DNA from: Malaya genurostris
Taxonomy: Eukaryota > Arthropoda > Insecta > Diptera > Culicidae
Direction: 5' to 3'
Assembly: GCF_030247185.1 (NCBI RefSeq)
Contig: NC_080570.1
Span: forward strand, 153,959,641 to 154,023,640
Length of the DNA: 64,000 nucleotides
The position numbers and the translations under genes are program-made. The notes beneath the pieces are model-generated. The model was not told the DNA's origin, ran no database searches, and was given only the letters and a program-made list of their open reading frames with translations. Shown one piece after another: positions 1 through 11,013 of this stretch. Numbering within the stretch: the first letter of the stretch is position 1; each line of letters begins with the position of its first letter.

Positions 1-230
1 TTCAAATTATAGTCCGAAATCCAGGTCTTGAATTCAGATCTTGGCTTAGAATCCAGATCCAGAATCCAAAAAGAGAATTCTAGATCAGGTTCAGAATACC
101 GATCCAAGGTCAGAATCTCTATCCAGAACGAAGATCCAAAACTCAAATCCCGAATTCAGGCCCTACATCGTGCTTCAAAATTTTGGCCCAGAATCCAAGT
201 CCAGAGTTCATCTTGTCGTCTTGCGATTTA
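1..230. repeat. Degenerate minisatellite-like block at left edge
   Basis: Short units resembling 'CCAGAATCCAGATC' recur about every 15-25 bases with many mismatches. The block is cut by the window edge. Related 'CCAGAATTCAG' units occur at 2220-2520 and around 43680-43745. A 67-codon open frame here is only a consequence of the repeat. Confidence 0.5.
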
Positions 231-1036
231 AGCGATTTTCCATGCAAATTGTATACCTGATTCTAACCGACCGACGGTGCAGGCGTCCGCAAAATGCAAA
301 GCAAATTAAGCTGTATGACCAAGGGTAAGGCTCAAGAAACTGTCCTCAACTGTGGGTCGCATGAAGATCAGGAAGATATCACGCGTTTTGTCGTGAATAC
401 GAGTTACTTTACTATGGGGCGCCTTTTTAAAATTTACCCCGTACAAGAATGTGTGGAACTCAATCTTGAAACTGGACGAGTAGAGTAAGGGTTCCCTATA
501 TCCTCTCATTTGTAAGGACGTTACCTTAAAAATCTGATTTAGTCACTACAATCACTATGATTTTTTCATATTGTTGCATAATTCGCCTTGCTCCACATGG
601 AGAATTGATTCACATTTCTTGGAAATTAAAATAATGTTCAAAAAATCTGCTAAAAACACTTCTGATATGTTCACTACTCTGCTCCTAATTCCATCTCAAA
701 GGATTTTTATCTATCCTATCGTTGGTCCTTTATTCATCCTATTAATTAGTAATAGCAACAGCAATCAAAACAAAACATTGCACTATTACACTCTCAGGCT
801 CAAAATGTCCGAATTTTTCCTAAATATGGTCTATCGCCAACTATAAGACACCACACGATTTTTTTTAGAACCAGTTTTGAATCATTTCGACGTTTAAAAA
901 TTTTTGGGTCGTTTTCGTTACCTTTCGTTTTAAATTTAAAATTTTACTGTGCAGTTAATTTGGTAAACTTAACAACAAAAAAAAAAGGAATTGATTTTAT
1001 TTAGGCATTAGTCCTTCTAAAAACAAAATGCAGAGT
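231..1036. other. Non-coding stretch containing one dispersed-repeat copy
   Basis: At about 385-450 lies a copy of a repeat with core 'TTACTTTACTATGGGGCGCC'; related copies are near 16020-16105 (minus), 33885-34005, 42348-42470 and 60130-60400 (minus). I see no gene, promoter or RNA in the rest. Confidence 0.5.
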
Positions 1037-1412
1037 CAGAGATGCCATTTATACAGATTTATCTGTATAGTATAGATTTTTGCGTTCGCATACTGATTTA
1101 AATCAGAGAACAGATTCTAAACAGATTTCCTAAATTTAATACAGATTTGTAAAGGTCCATAAAAAGTGAGATGTAAAAAATTAGACTTTTCTCTCTGAGT
1201 ATCTATTAGTATTTAATTGTAGTGATTCTTTAAAAGTTTATTATTCAACGGACAAATCCTCGTTGAGTATTCTAAAGAGTGTGGCAACGACTTACTGAGA
1301 AATGAATCGGAGAATCTTTGAACATCATTTTATTAAAGAAAACAGATAGAGCAGATATAGACTTTTTACGCAAAGCAATACATACTTTCTATGAAAATAT
1401 CTGGCATCTCTG
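1037..1412. mobile_element. hAT-like MITE, TIR CAGAGATGCCA
   Basis: The stretch begins CAGAGATGCCATTTATACAG and ends in GGCATCTCTG, an inverted repeat of the CAGRGATGCC type shared with three other elements in this window. The interior carries repeated 'CAGATTT' and 'ATCTGTAT' motifs and no coding sequence. No clean 8-bp target duplication is visible, so this copy is older, or one end is altered. It is most similar to the element at 3497-4025. Confidence 0.65.
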
Positions 1413-2219
1413 AAACACACACACTTAACAGCGTTATGTTGACATATAGCGGAAAGAAACCAGTGCTACTAGATTTGCTACAAAGGTTATTTCATTAGTA
1501 TTTAACACGCTCTTTCTGGTAATGATCTAAGCCGAAATAGTTTCATTGAAATATAAATATCAATAATATAATTAAACTAATGTCACGGATACCAGAAAAG
1601 TACTTGTTGATGATAATTTGAAGAAGAAAAACAATTTTGTTTTGTAACATTATGAGTGCAAAACTTTCATCTCATAATTTTGAAGAATTTTATTGCTTGT
1701 CGGGTGGTTTTTGAAGTTTTTAATCGTTAATTAAACTAGTGACAAGTGAACACTACCAATTATGAAGTCATCCAGCATTCAATAGTAGTATAATTGTACG
1801 AAACAGTGATCATGTTTTGAGACGAATCGTTTAGTAGATATTCAGAAACATGACGAACTGTAAATCTTGAGACGAAAATGTATCCAAAACCTAAAGATGA
1901 GTTTGATTTAAATGAAAAACGCGATCACCGAAGAATTCAAAACCATTTCTTCCAATGGAAAAGTGTGACAATAGCTTAAATATTCATTTTTAAACATTTC
2001 ACAGTTCGGTTCAGGTACGTTGTAAAATATTATTCATGTTCAAAGTAACGAGGTGAAGGGATGAGATGGAAATAGGAGCTCAGATGAAATAGGCAGCCCT
2101 TACCCTATAAAAGGTAAAATTTGATCGAAAATCTTTCAATTTTTCTAGTGAGGAACTGGTGAGGTTCTCCCACCAACAAACCAGGTATAAAGCGTGAAAT
2201 GTTCAGATCATGCTCTCAT
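1413..2219. other. No recognisable feature
   Basis: AT-rich sequence with stops in all frames. I see no repeat relationship, RNA or promoter. Confidence 0.5.
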
Positions 2220-2520
2220 TTGAACGCAAATCGTATTCAGCTGCTGAATGCTGGATCTAGTTTCGGGAGCTGAATTTTTGATTGTTTTCTATAAATATGA
2301 ACTCTAAAACTGAATTCCGAATCTATTCTGATCCACCTGAATTCTGAACTTAATTTTAGGGTTAGAATATAGTTTGAAAATTCTGTTTCAGAATAGAGTT
2401 CCAGAATTCAGCGCCTGCATTCTGCAACTGGATTTTGGAGCTAAATTCTGTCAAATTTAGAATTCAGTTCTAGAACTTAATTGCAGCTGAGTTTTGAGCC
2501 TGTTTATTTCTTGAACTCAT
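2220..2520. repeat. Degenerate 'CTGAATTCTGAAC' minisatellite
   Basis: Units such as TTCTGAATTC, CCAGAATTCAG and AGAATTCAGTTCTAGAAC recur in both orientations. It resembles the block at 1-230 and the 'CAGAGCTCAGTTCCAG' stretches at 3084-3140, 35693-35725 and 43662-43745. Confidence 0.5.
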
Positions 2521-2739
2521 GTCCAGTTTCTGAATTCTATAAATCGGTTCTTTTTAGAACTATTATAATATTCCCAAATAATTATACGAGCTTTTCCTAC
2601 TCGTTCCCCCTTCCCTGTCTCTCCATCTCGATGGCAACTAATTAGATCTCTGTCGTTTTCAGACATTTTGTTTCCATATCCTCTTTTTACCTCGCTTTCC
2701 ACAATATTTACATTTTTTCGTTCTTTTCCGTTACATCAC

Positions 2740-2870
2740 CATCACCGCCTACGGAAGACCGTTCCAGTCGATGACCAGCATGCGGGCCACCCGCCGGGCC
2801 TCCGTAGCCTGGGGGTGTTTCCCGCGGACCCACACGGACCGAAGGATGCGGCCAACATGGATATTCACCA
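2740..2870 (-). repeat. GC-rich dispersed repeat with conserved reading frame, copy 1
   Basis: Strikingly GC-rich against its surroundings and matched, inverted, by 47660-47790. Read on the minus strand, one frame encodes a peptide containing RIL-SVWVRGKH, then RRVA-ML, and the other copy keeps these residues in an open frame. This copy's frame stops soon afterwards. I do not recognise the family; a transposon coding fragment or a captured exon are both possible. Confidence 0.5.
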
Positions 2871-3185
2871 ACGCCATATGGAAGACCCTCATGCAACATT
2901 CAATTCACCGGCCACTGCCGATCGTCAGCTGAAAGCTGAATTCTCGAGAATCCGCGACCCCGATACTACATTACATAGTGATACTATTCTAGTTTCAAGT
3001 TAGACGATAATTAAGATTAATGCCTTAATATTATATTGTATTATTGAATAAAAAAAAATTGTTCCTACTATGTAAATCTATCAGTCTGGTTGGTTCAGGT
3101 CTAGAGCTTAGTTCCAGTATCAAGAATTCAGTTCAGTATTGAATTAATTACGGGACGTTCGCCAGTTTCCCTTCAAAGGAGATCT

Positions 3186-3380
3186 ATTGCGTCATCCAGC
3201 TGCTGGACGTTTGCTTCGGAGCAAAATACAACGAATAGTGGACAATGATAGGGAACATTATGTAAAATCAACGTTTCTAATGGCTTCTATCTTAAAAAAT
3301 TATAGAGATTGCTTTTTTGCAATTCAGTGCAAATCTAGAATAATTTGATTAGCTTTGTGCACTGTTCGCAGTGCAAAATT
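3186..3380 (-). repeat. Dispersed repeat, copy C
   Basis: On the minus strand it runs from GTGCACAAAGCTAATCAAAT to CCAGCAGCTGGATGACGCAA. Two plus-strand copies lie at 27738-27955 and 28245-28477. No coding potential and no terminal inverted repeats were found. Confidence 0.7.
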
Positions 3381-3446
3381 TGCAACAGTGTTTAATATCG
3401 TAGAGTGTTCAACAGTTTGGCCCTTCTGAATGCCAAAAATATATTT

Positions 3447-4226
3447 GAACCTACACGCGGGCGACTCTGACTCCGTGTAAAACGAACACGTGGCACCAGA
3501 GATGCCAGATATTTTCATAGAAATCTGTATTACCTAGAATGAAAAATCTGTATTTTATGTATTCACTTAAAGTGAAATTTTATTACGAAAATTTGTTATT
3601 CCAAAAAATAATGATTATTGTGCGCTCAAAATTCATATCACTCTACAACGACGAAATTAAATGTATTCAAATTTTCATCAACAATCGGAATTAACAAAAC
3701 ATAATTTAAATTTCGTATACTTTCAAAATGTTGACTTGGTAAGTTGATGTGGGATCTCAGCGCTCAACTTAAACTGCCAACACCATTTGAAGATTTTTAG
3801 ATCAATTTGTGATTCGTCTATTGATTACAAAGCTCTTATCTCATCACTACTATTAAAGAGAGCTCAGACGAAAAAAAATATTTAATTCTTTCCTTTTTTT
3901 GAGAAATCTGCATGAATCTGTATTGAGTTTAGGAAATCTGTATAAAATCCGTATTCTGTATGAAATCTGTATGCGCATGTAAAAATCTGTATAATACAGA
4001 TAAATCTGTATAAATGGCATCCCTGCGTGGCACGCATCCTAAACAACAACTCATAGAAAAAAGAAAAAATAAGCAAACCCGAAAAAAATTTCTGAGCGAA
4101 ACTACGCGATTGGAGGCCGATCTAGAGCGATCCCAGGTTGCAAAAACAAACATCTCAAAAGTTGTTTTGGGCGACTCTGGGTCAGCTGTCGGGCTGCTCT
4201 GATCAATAAACGAAACGGTATTAGTT
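3447..4226 (+). repeat. Dispersed repeat split by a hAT MITE
   Basis: Matches 43330-43596 almost throughout, from GAACCTACACGCGGG to GATCAATAAACGAAA, but is interrupted by the element at 3497-4025. The related copy is uninterrupted at the same place and acts as an empty site. The family is not recognised; no coding frame survives. Confidence 0.8.
3497..4025. mobile_element. hAT MITE with perfect 8-bp target duplication
   Basis: Termini are CAGAGATGCCAGAT and, on the opposite strand, CAGGGATGCCATTT. The flanks are the exact 8-bp duplication CGTGGCAC at 3489-3496 and 4026-4033. Eight-base duplications with CAGRG termini are the hAT signature. It is 529 bp, has no transposase, and is rich in ATCTGTAT-type subterminal motifs. 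The insertion is confirmed by the uninterrupted related repeat near 43380. Confidence 0.92.
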
Positions 4227-6046
4227 GGAAAACCGATCGGTTGATTTCCAGGGTACTCCGACGGTACTCGTTACTGTGTTACGAAAAGTCCTATTTTAAC
4301 CAGTGTAAATCAAAGTAAGCAACTTCGTACCGAGTGCTGACAACTGCAGAAATGGAACGAAAGAAAATTTGATTACACATTACCACGACAAACCGCCTAC
4401 TACTACTGCAAATGTTCATCCAGGTGAGCAAAGTTGGGCGCTAAACATAACAAATAGCCCTTGATGTAACCTCGAAGATCTGTCGGTTATTTCAAAGGCT
4501 TCCTCAGAAAAGGGCGGCAGACCTCTGAACCACCTGGTGCCCATAATTACACGGCCTGCGATAGGAAACAAAAACTTGTGGCACACGCGGCCGCAGGGAT
4601 AAGTTAGATTAGGATGAACGGTTTGCTGCACCGTTTCGCCACCGTCGTGAGAGGTAATTACAATATAATAGATACAGAAGGCGTAAAAATCGCGCGTGTG
4701 TGTATGTGGTTTGTAACATATTCGAGTAACCGTTTAGGATGTGACATAAGTTGAGTGTTTTTTGTTGTCGTTGTTGTTGTTGTTGGATGAAGCTTCCAAG
4801 GAAGGTGTCACTGCAAATGGTGTGTGTATAACCGTAAATTTAACCGAGTTTGGTTTACTACCTCTTACCGTGGGTCGATCTAGTGGACAATGGATGGAAG
4901 CACTTGGAAGTTCAGTCTCGACCTCTGCGTTTGTTTATGAACCAGCGACCGGCGACTTTTCGAGCATGAAAAAGTGTGCCATTTCAGTTTCAGATTGATG
5001 CCTGAATCACGAAAGTCGTAAATCAGTAAAAAAAAAGTGCACGTAAAAGCTTCAGTGCAAAAAAAAAATAAAAATACTCAACCATTTTACCGAGTATCAT
5101 CAGCTACCAGCCTTTAACCGCAGGCATCGCACCATCCGTGCCACTAATTAGTATGATTTACGGGCAAAAATATAGAATTTGCCAGGCATTCGTCTAAGCT
5201 GGAAATCAGCAAATCATAGATGACCGTTGAACTGGACCTGGTAATTTCATCCTTCAGTAAATCTAGACACAACAAGAAGCTCCGAATATTGGCCAGAAGT
5301 TGAACCTTAACGTTGCGAAGTTGATTTGTAAAGCATAGAGATATGCATCTTGACAACACAACTCGTCGGAGAAAATCTGATGCTATCAAGGTTGGTCATC
5401 AGCATCGTTGCAGAGAGACCTAACTCACCTTTACCTTCGCACGGTGGTCAGTGCAAATAATAATAACTTCATTAGGCATCTTTTAATTTCCCGTACCGTA
5501 CAATCGGTTGCATAATCTGGTACATGTTTTGGTCATCGCCATTCAAAACGGTCATCGTCATGGGCTAGCTTATGTTGTGATGTGAAGCGCCTCCATCCAA
5601 CACCAACGAGGGGGGAACGGGACAACAACAAAAAAAAACAAAATCTTGAACAACACTTCGACCTAATCGGGTCGCTTTTGATGAGTTGAAGTGCGATTGC
5701 GCGGTCTGAAACGTGGTTCATCAAAAAACCATCCAATTTAGCGCACGCTAGAGTCCAACGAAGTCCGCCGAAAAAAAAAACAAATCCAATCAAAATAAAC
5801 TCACTCCGGGCGGCTTCTTCGCACCGTGAGATCGGGACTAAGTCGCGTAGTACATGCACTTCACCCTTCCTGTGAGCAAGCCCCGTCATTTCGTTTCGAA
5901 GCGGGACATCAATAATGAACGGTAATAGCAGCAATTTGGGAAAACATCATTTTTGGCATACATTTCGGATGAATCGATTGTTGCTATTTGATTGTCGACC
6001 TGAAGGAACTGGCATTTTTTGATTTTATTTGGTTCAGTATGTGAAA
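4227..6046. other. Non-coding stretch, no recognised gene
   Basis: Contains a TTG-rich microsatellite at about 4761-4786 and a 36-bp motif at 5881-5916 repeated at 11742-11777. Short open frames of up to 133 codons (5533-5934, minus) show no recognisable domain and look like chance. Confidence 0.5.
5881..5916 (+). repeat. 36-bp motif repeated at 11742-11777, copy 1
   Basis: Begins CCCCGTCATTTCGTTTCGAA and ends GGACATCAATAAT, with only two mismatches from the other copy and no similarity beyond it. The first 25 bases form an imperfect palindrome (CCCG...CGGG). Confidence 0.75.
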
Positions 6047-6544
6047 GTTAAGGCCGTCGCCTAAGTCCATGAGCGCGGGTGGTTGTAGGAAATTTGCGAT
6101 GAAAATTTTGAGCAATTTGCCTAAACCAAAAACATACAGACCTTTAAGAACCCTTTATCTATCTGCAGGACAAAAATGGCTAAAACATTCGGTGGATTTT
6201 TCGTGGTCTTATAAAAAATAGCTATGAAAAATGAGTGTTTCTTGAGTTCATTGAAAAATTAATCTTATCCTGTTGAAAACTTAGGTTTATGTGGAAAAAA
6301 AATCATGTCATCGCTTTATTTTTCCAAATAATTGTGAAAGATCACAAAAACACTCATTTTTCAGAGCTATTTTTGATAAGACTAGAAAAATCTTTCGAAT
6401 TTTCCAGCTATTTTCACCCAGCAGATAGATAAAGTTTTTCGAAGGTCTGTATGTTTCTGCTTTTGGCAAATCTTTCAAATTTTCCATCGAAAATTTCCTA
6501 AAATCACCCGCGCGCATGGTAAGTACTTGGACGATGGCCTTAAC
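6047..6544. mobile_element. Foldback (long inverted repeat) element
   Basis: The left arm (about 6047-6240) begins GTTAAGGCCGTCGCC; the right arm (about 6340-6544) is its degenerate reverse complement. The arms share blocks such as AACATACAGACCTT, TTTATCTATCTGC and AAAAATGAGTG. The loop is about 100 bp. No coding capacity; no convincing target duplication. Confidence 0.75.
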
Positions 6545-6558
6545 TGGAAAAGTCGATA

Positions 6559-6794
6559 GTCCCACGACAAAAGGGCCTAACTGCAAATGATTTGTTTATT
6601 TTCTCTTTTGATTATTACTTAGCCATTATTGCAAATTCTCTAAAATTTCCAATATAAATCGAAAGCTTGTACCTTTACCTTGAAAGTTTTGCGAAGAGTA
6701 AAGCAACAAATATAAAATCAGTTCGGTAAAACGTGAAAGAAAAGGTAAACAAAGAGAAACTGTCATTTGCAGTTAGACCCTTCTGTCGTGGGAC
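6559..6794. mobile_element. MITE with ~45-bp inverted ends, TIR GTCCCACGAC
   Basis: Starts GTCCCACGACAAAAGGGCCT and ends with the inverse of GTCCCACGACAGAAGGGTCT; the similarity continues inward through CTAACTGCAAATGA and a TTTGTTTA stretch. 236 bp, no coding sequence. Target duplication is not clear. It shares the 'CAGTTTCTCTTTGTTTAC' subterminal block with the element at 14535-14748. Confidence 0.75.
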
Positions 6795-7365
6795 GGTCGA
6801 AGTAATAAATATCGGGGAGAATTTTACTGCGATTGCGAAATTCAAGACGTAAGGATGCTAATGAAAAATAGTTCAGAATCAGAAACGGAAAAACAACCGT
6901 AAAAGTTGAACTATTTATTGAAATTTCGTTATTTACTGAATTCGATACTGAACAACTCTGTTATTTTTCCAATATCTAAATATTCTTCACAAATAAGAAC
7001 CAAGCTGTAGAAATTACAATAATTTTTTAGATCAGTTCGTTTTATGGTTCAAATTGATTAAAAATTCACATACCTTCTTTGGTAACATTCAAACATTAAT
7101 CACTTATTCTTTCGATAATATTTATTCGGGCTGCGTACATACTCATCTTATAGAACAAATTAATATAAACTAATTTTTTCCGTGAGCTTTTATTTCACCA
7201 AAAAATAGACTCTCATTTTACCATCACTAAAATCACTGGTTCCTTCCTTTCTACGAACCATCATTGCTCCATAAATGCACTGACTGCGACTGAAAAATTC
7301 GCAGCTCATTCAAAACTTATTTCACAACATTGAAATTATGATTACTTTTTTCCCTTCTCGATTTT
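6795..7365. other. No recognisable feature
   Basis: AT-rich DNA without open frames, repeats or inverted repeats that I can detect. Confidence 0.5.
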
Positions 7366-7471
7366 CACACACTTAAATTGGATCACCGACCTCAGCTGTT
7401 CAAATCTCGGTAGGAGATCTTTTCGATAAAAATAACGTTTCATCACAAATGTTCATTTGTGCTGATATATC
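7366..7471. mobile_element. Left half of inverted-repeat element X, copy 1
   Basis: Begins near ACACACTTAAATTGG and matches, in reverse, part of the intact X copy at 9739-9955. It stops at the target site GATATATC of the 2.66-kb hAT-like insertion; the rest resumes at 10143. Confidence 0.8.
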
Positions 7472-10134
7472 CAGGGATGCAAACTGCCTCCCCTTCTTTA
7501 TTACTGTAGTCTGTTAACCCACATTTACATTTTCTATTATTCGTACTGTACCACGCTGCTGCATCCAAATTAAAATTCTATTACAGTAGGCATGCGAAGA
7601 AGTATCGCGTTAAAAACTACCGCCGAAATCACCGCCGCTTGAGGTAGGTAGAAAATCTATCTTTCTAAATTTTACTGTCTCCTTGTTCGCGCTACTGTAG
7701 CACAAAAAATGTAGCTCGCTACGGTAGAAAAATGTACTTTGCCGCTGTAGAAAAAAGTACATTAGTGCGATAGAAAAATGTACTTTGCCGCTGTAGTTAA
7801 CAGTGGTATCGAAGAACAGTAAGCGCAGCACATTGCCTATATTCTTCGCTATTTCAAAGATGATTTTCGCATATTCAGAATGTTTATACAGTAGTATTGC
7901 TAATATCATGTATTTAACCCCGGTTTTAAGCTTTTGATCGTTGCCAGGAGGTATTAATTGTTGGGTTTGCCAGAGGGTATTAATGAATTATTTTTCTCGA
8001 ACAAAAAATGTTTTGAAGTAAAATCATTAAGTTGCAGAATTATTTATGTATTTCAAATAAAGGAATTATGTAATCGCTGTGAGAATCAACCTTTGAATAG
8101 CAGCTCGTAGAGCCGAGAGTCTTATACCGTTTAAATCAGTTCACTTAGTTCGAACAGTGACTGTGTGATTAGTTCAATAGATTATTCATGTTTGCTGGGT
8201 TTGTTAATTGATGGACAAGTAAACTCAACTCGATTTTACTGTTTCCGGAAAGTAGTGGGCGAAAGATATTTTTGAAATGGATTGATCGATTCTCACTAAC
8301 TTCGTATAAAATTGAAAGACTAGTACCGAAATGACATATTTATACGTGTAAAATAATTCAAACCGTGATATGAACAAAATAATAAAATCAATTAGTATTT
8401 CGATCGAAATGAATAAAAAACTCACTCGGAATGGAAATACTCGAAACTCTGCCTGTTAGAAGGTTTTGTTATATTAAGAACAAATTAACGGATTAATGAG
8501 TGCGGTTCACAATAAAATATAATCAATGATTAAACACAGTACTAAAGAAACAAATTAGAATAGTAACTTAAACTGCCATAGTTACATTCATTATACTCTA
8601 TTTGTACTACCGTCAATCATATGTATAAAAAAAAAGTTTTGTACTGTGTTATAACATGCAGATCATCCAAATTTATTTCCATTGGTATGATCGCTGTCTT
8701 GCTATCCTCGTCAGCTGATCGTTCATTTATATTATTTTTCCAAAGGTGTCGCATTAGAAAGAGAAAAGATGGTGCTTCGCATATCGCGTTCTCTCTGACA
8801 GCAACCTAAGGACCACCTGAAAAGTGTTGACTTATGACCACTGCCGTTTTTTACACTTTTCAATCTGTTACGCACTAAACACAGAATTGAGTCAAAATTG
8901 GTTATATCAATCGAAAGCTTCCCAAGAAACAAATGCACCTAGTGCTATAAAATATCTAGTATATTTACATGCCTAGAGCCACTTCAGTAAACTCGAAGAC
9001 AATTAAATCTCTGATACACAAATAATTTCAACTGCACTGACTCTGTCAAACGGAAACCTTTATGATAATTGTTAAGTTAGGTTAGGTAGAGCTAACATCC
9101 ACGCTATATCTGAGAAACGCTGGAATGGCGACTTAGCCCACAGTGGGAAGTTTGGGCCACTCTCCTCTGATAAGAAAAAATCGGTAAAATATTGCTGACT
9201 TTCGAACAGCTCAACAATAAGATCAGTAAAAAGTATCATTTACCGATCGATCGGTAGAGCTGAGCTGAGACTCATTTCTTCATAATTTTATACTGAATTA
9301 TTTATCGCTCCATACTGAAGTTTGAGGACATTTACATAAAAATGGTAAATACACGAGATTGGTAAGCTATAGAGCATTACTGCTATTTTGGTCGGTTTGG
9401 ATTAAAACCTGGTAAAATATCCTCTTTGGTCCCACAAAATCGATTTATTTAAGTGTGCTCGAAAAAACATTAGGCTTACTGCCCAAAACATGGAAAATCC
9501 GATTTTATCAAAAATCCGAGTCGCGTAATCCTCAAAATAACCTTTCACTACACACCTTCTGAGCAAACACCGTAAAGTACAGCGGTAGAATACGTTTTCG
9601 TCCGCAGCTGTAAAGTACTTTTTCATCCGCAGTAGAAGTACATTTTTGTTCGCAGTAGAATACTTTTTTTTCGTTGGCGGTAGGAAGCTACAGTACATTT
9701 TTGAAATCTACGGGAGTTTCAAGCAGCAGTACAAGGCCGTACACACTTAATTTCGTTCGGTAATTCTTCCACATTTTGACGAGTTTTGAACAGGCGAACT
9801 ACCGAACATTCTCATTCTACTGATATATCAGTACAAATGAACATTTGTTGACAGCAGTACTTTAAGGTACCGCTGTGATGAAACGTTATTTTACCGAAAA
9901 GATCTCCTACCGAGATTTGAACAGCTGAGGTCGGTAATCCAATTTAAGTGTGTACCATCAAGAAAAGGTAGAATGAAGTAGAGCAAAATTTGATTCTACC
10001 TGTACCGTTCTGATCGTCGCTGGTACTCTCTCTGCGGTAAATGTACCATCAAGCAGTTTTAGCAGGCTGTAGAATTTTGAATGTGTAGAATGTACAAGGA
10101 TAAATGTATTCTACCGCTACCGTTTGCATCCCTG
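7472..10134. mobile_element. 2.66-kb non-autonomous hAT-like element
   Basis: Starts CAGGGATGCAAACTG and ends with the inverse of CAGGGATGCAAACGG. It is flanked by the exact 8-bp duplication GATATATC (7464-7471 and 10135-10142). Both subterminal zones (about 7640-7800 and 9560-9700) carry clusters of GTAGAAAAATGTACTTT-like repeats, inverted at the two ends, as expected of transposase-binding arrays. The interior has no recognisable transposase, only chance open frames up to 98 codons. An intact inverted copy of element X sits inside at 9739-9955. Confidence 0.88.
9739..9955 (-). mobile_element. Inverted-repeat element X, intact copy 2
   Basis: Ends are inverted repeats: GTACACACTTAATTTCG and the inverse of GTACACACTTAAATTGG. 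217 bp, non-coding. If the element proper begins ACACTTAA, then GTAC on both sides would be a 4-bp duplication, but this is uncertain. It is inverted relative to copy 1. Confidence 0.75.
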
Positions 10135-10142
10135 GATATATC

Positions 10143-10226
10143 AGTAGAATGAGAATGTTCGGTAGTTCGGCTGTTCAAAACTCGTCAAAATGTGGAAGAA
10201 TTATAGAACGAAATTAAGTGTGCACC
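10143..10226. mobile_element. Right half of element X, copy 1
   Basis: Continues the X sequence interrupted at 7471 and closes with AATTAAGTGTGCAC, pairing with the ACACACTTAAATT end at 7366. Together with 7366-7471 it rebuilds an X copy whose centre was the hAT target. Confidence 0.8.
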
Positions 10227-10762
10227 TTGCTCGAATACTCAATTGAACATTATTTTCCAATTTTCATTAACATTTTGCACCACCGATACCTAAATCCGGT
10301 GATCATCGATGACCGCAAACACGCACACATCCATACCAGCACGAGAACGAAGCGAAGCCGACTGCGATTGCGTTGTTCGCAAAATGGTTGCCTCGATTAT
10401 CAGCATCTTTTCGGTTTCACAATTTCCAACTATTCGAAACTACGAACTACGATCGAATTTTCATCTTAAGTTTTTTTTTCACTGCTACGTAGCTACGAAC
10501 CATCCGGAAACGTGGCGACTTCGTCTGCGATCATGCGATTTGCAAAATGGCGACGATAACACGATAACAGAATCGGAAAAAGTTTCGTTTTCTCTAAAAA
10601 ATTCCTACTTACATTATTTATCGATTACAATAATTGTCGAAGAAAGAATTTATTTCGTTTATAACTTGAATCAAGTAAGAAACCGACTACGAAAATGAAA
10701 AACCGTACCACCAACCGCGCCCGATCGAATCCAATTGAACGAACGAGATCATCTTCGGATTC
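10227..10762. other. Non-coding flank of a hAT MITE
   Basis: A loosely repeated motif, CTGCGATTGCG...CGCAAAATGG at about 10360-10390 and CTGCGATCATGCGATTTGC at about 10528-10546, is the only structure. The open frame of 129 codons at 10309-10698 has no recognisable domain. Confidence 0.45.
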
Positions 10763-10770
10763 ATCACAGA

Positions 10771-11005
10771 CAGAGCTGCCATTTTAAAGTATCAACTGGA
10801 AAAATCTGTTTATCATCTGTAATGCATATTTTCGTTTAAAATCTGTGAGAAACGTTCTAAAAATTTGTCAGTTTTGCAAAATATTGTTAAAAATCTGTAG
10901 AAATTTCAAGATTTAAAAGAAATCTATGATGCAGAATCTGCTTGGCAAAGAAAATGAAAAAAAACCTGTGGTTTTACTGAAAAATCTGTGAATATGGTAA
11001 CCCTG
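10771..11005. mobile_element. hAT MITE with perfect 8-bp target duplication
   Basis: Starts CAGAGCTGCCA and ends TGGTAACCCTG (inverse CAGGGTTACCA). Exact 8-bp duplications ATCACAGA flank it at 10763-10770 and 11006-11013. 235 bp. The interior is crowded with AAATCTGTGA-type motifs, as in the element at 58749-59091, marking a subfamily distinct from 1037-1412 and 3497-4025. Confidence 0.9.
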
Positions 11006-11013
11006 ATCACAGA

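Noticed and set aside
5533..5934. 133-codon frame on the minus strand
   Set aside because: Phe/Leu/Arg-rich translation over A-runs with no known motif; chance is the simpler explanation.
9060..9090. TTAGGTTAGGTAG as telomeric repeat
   Set aside because: Only two imperfect units; no array.
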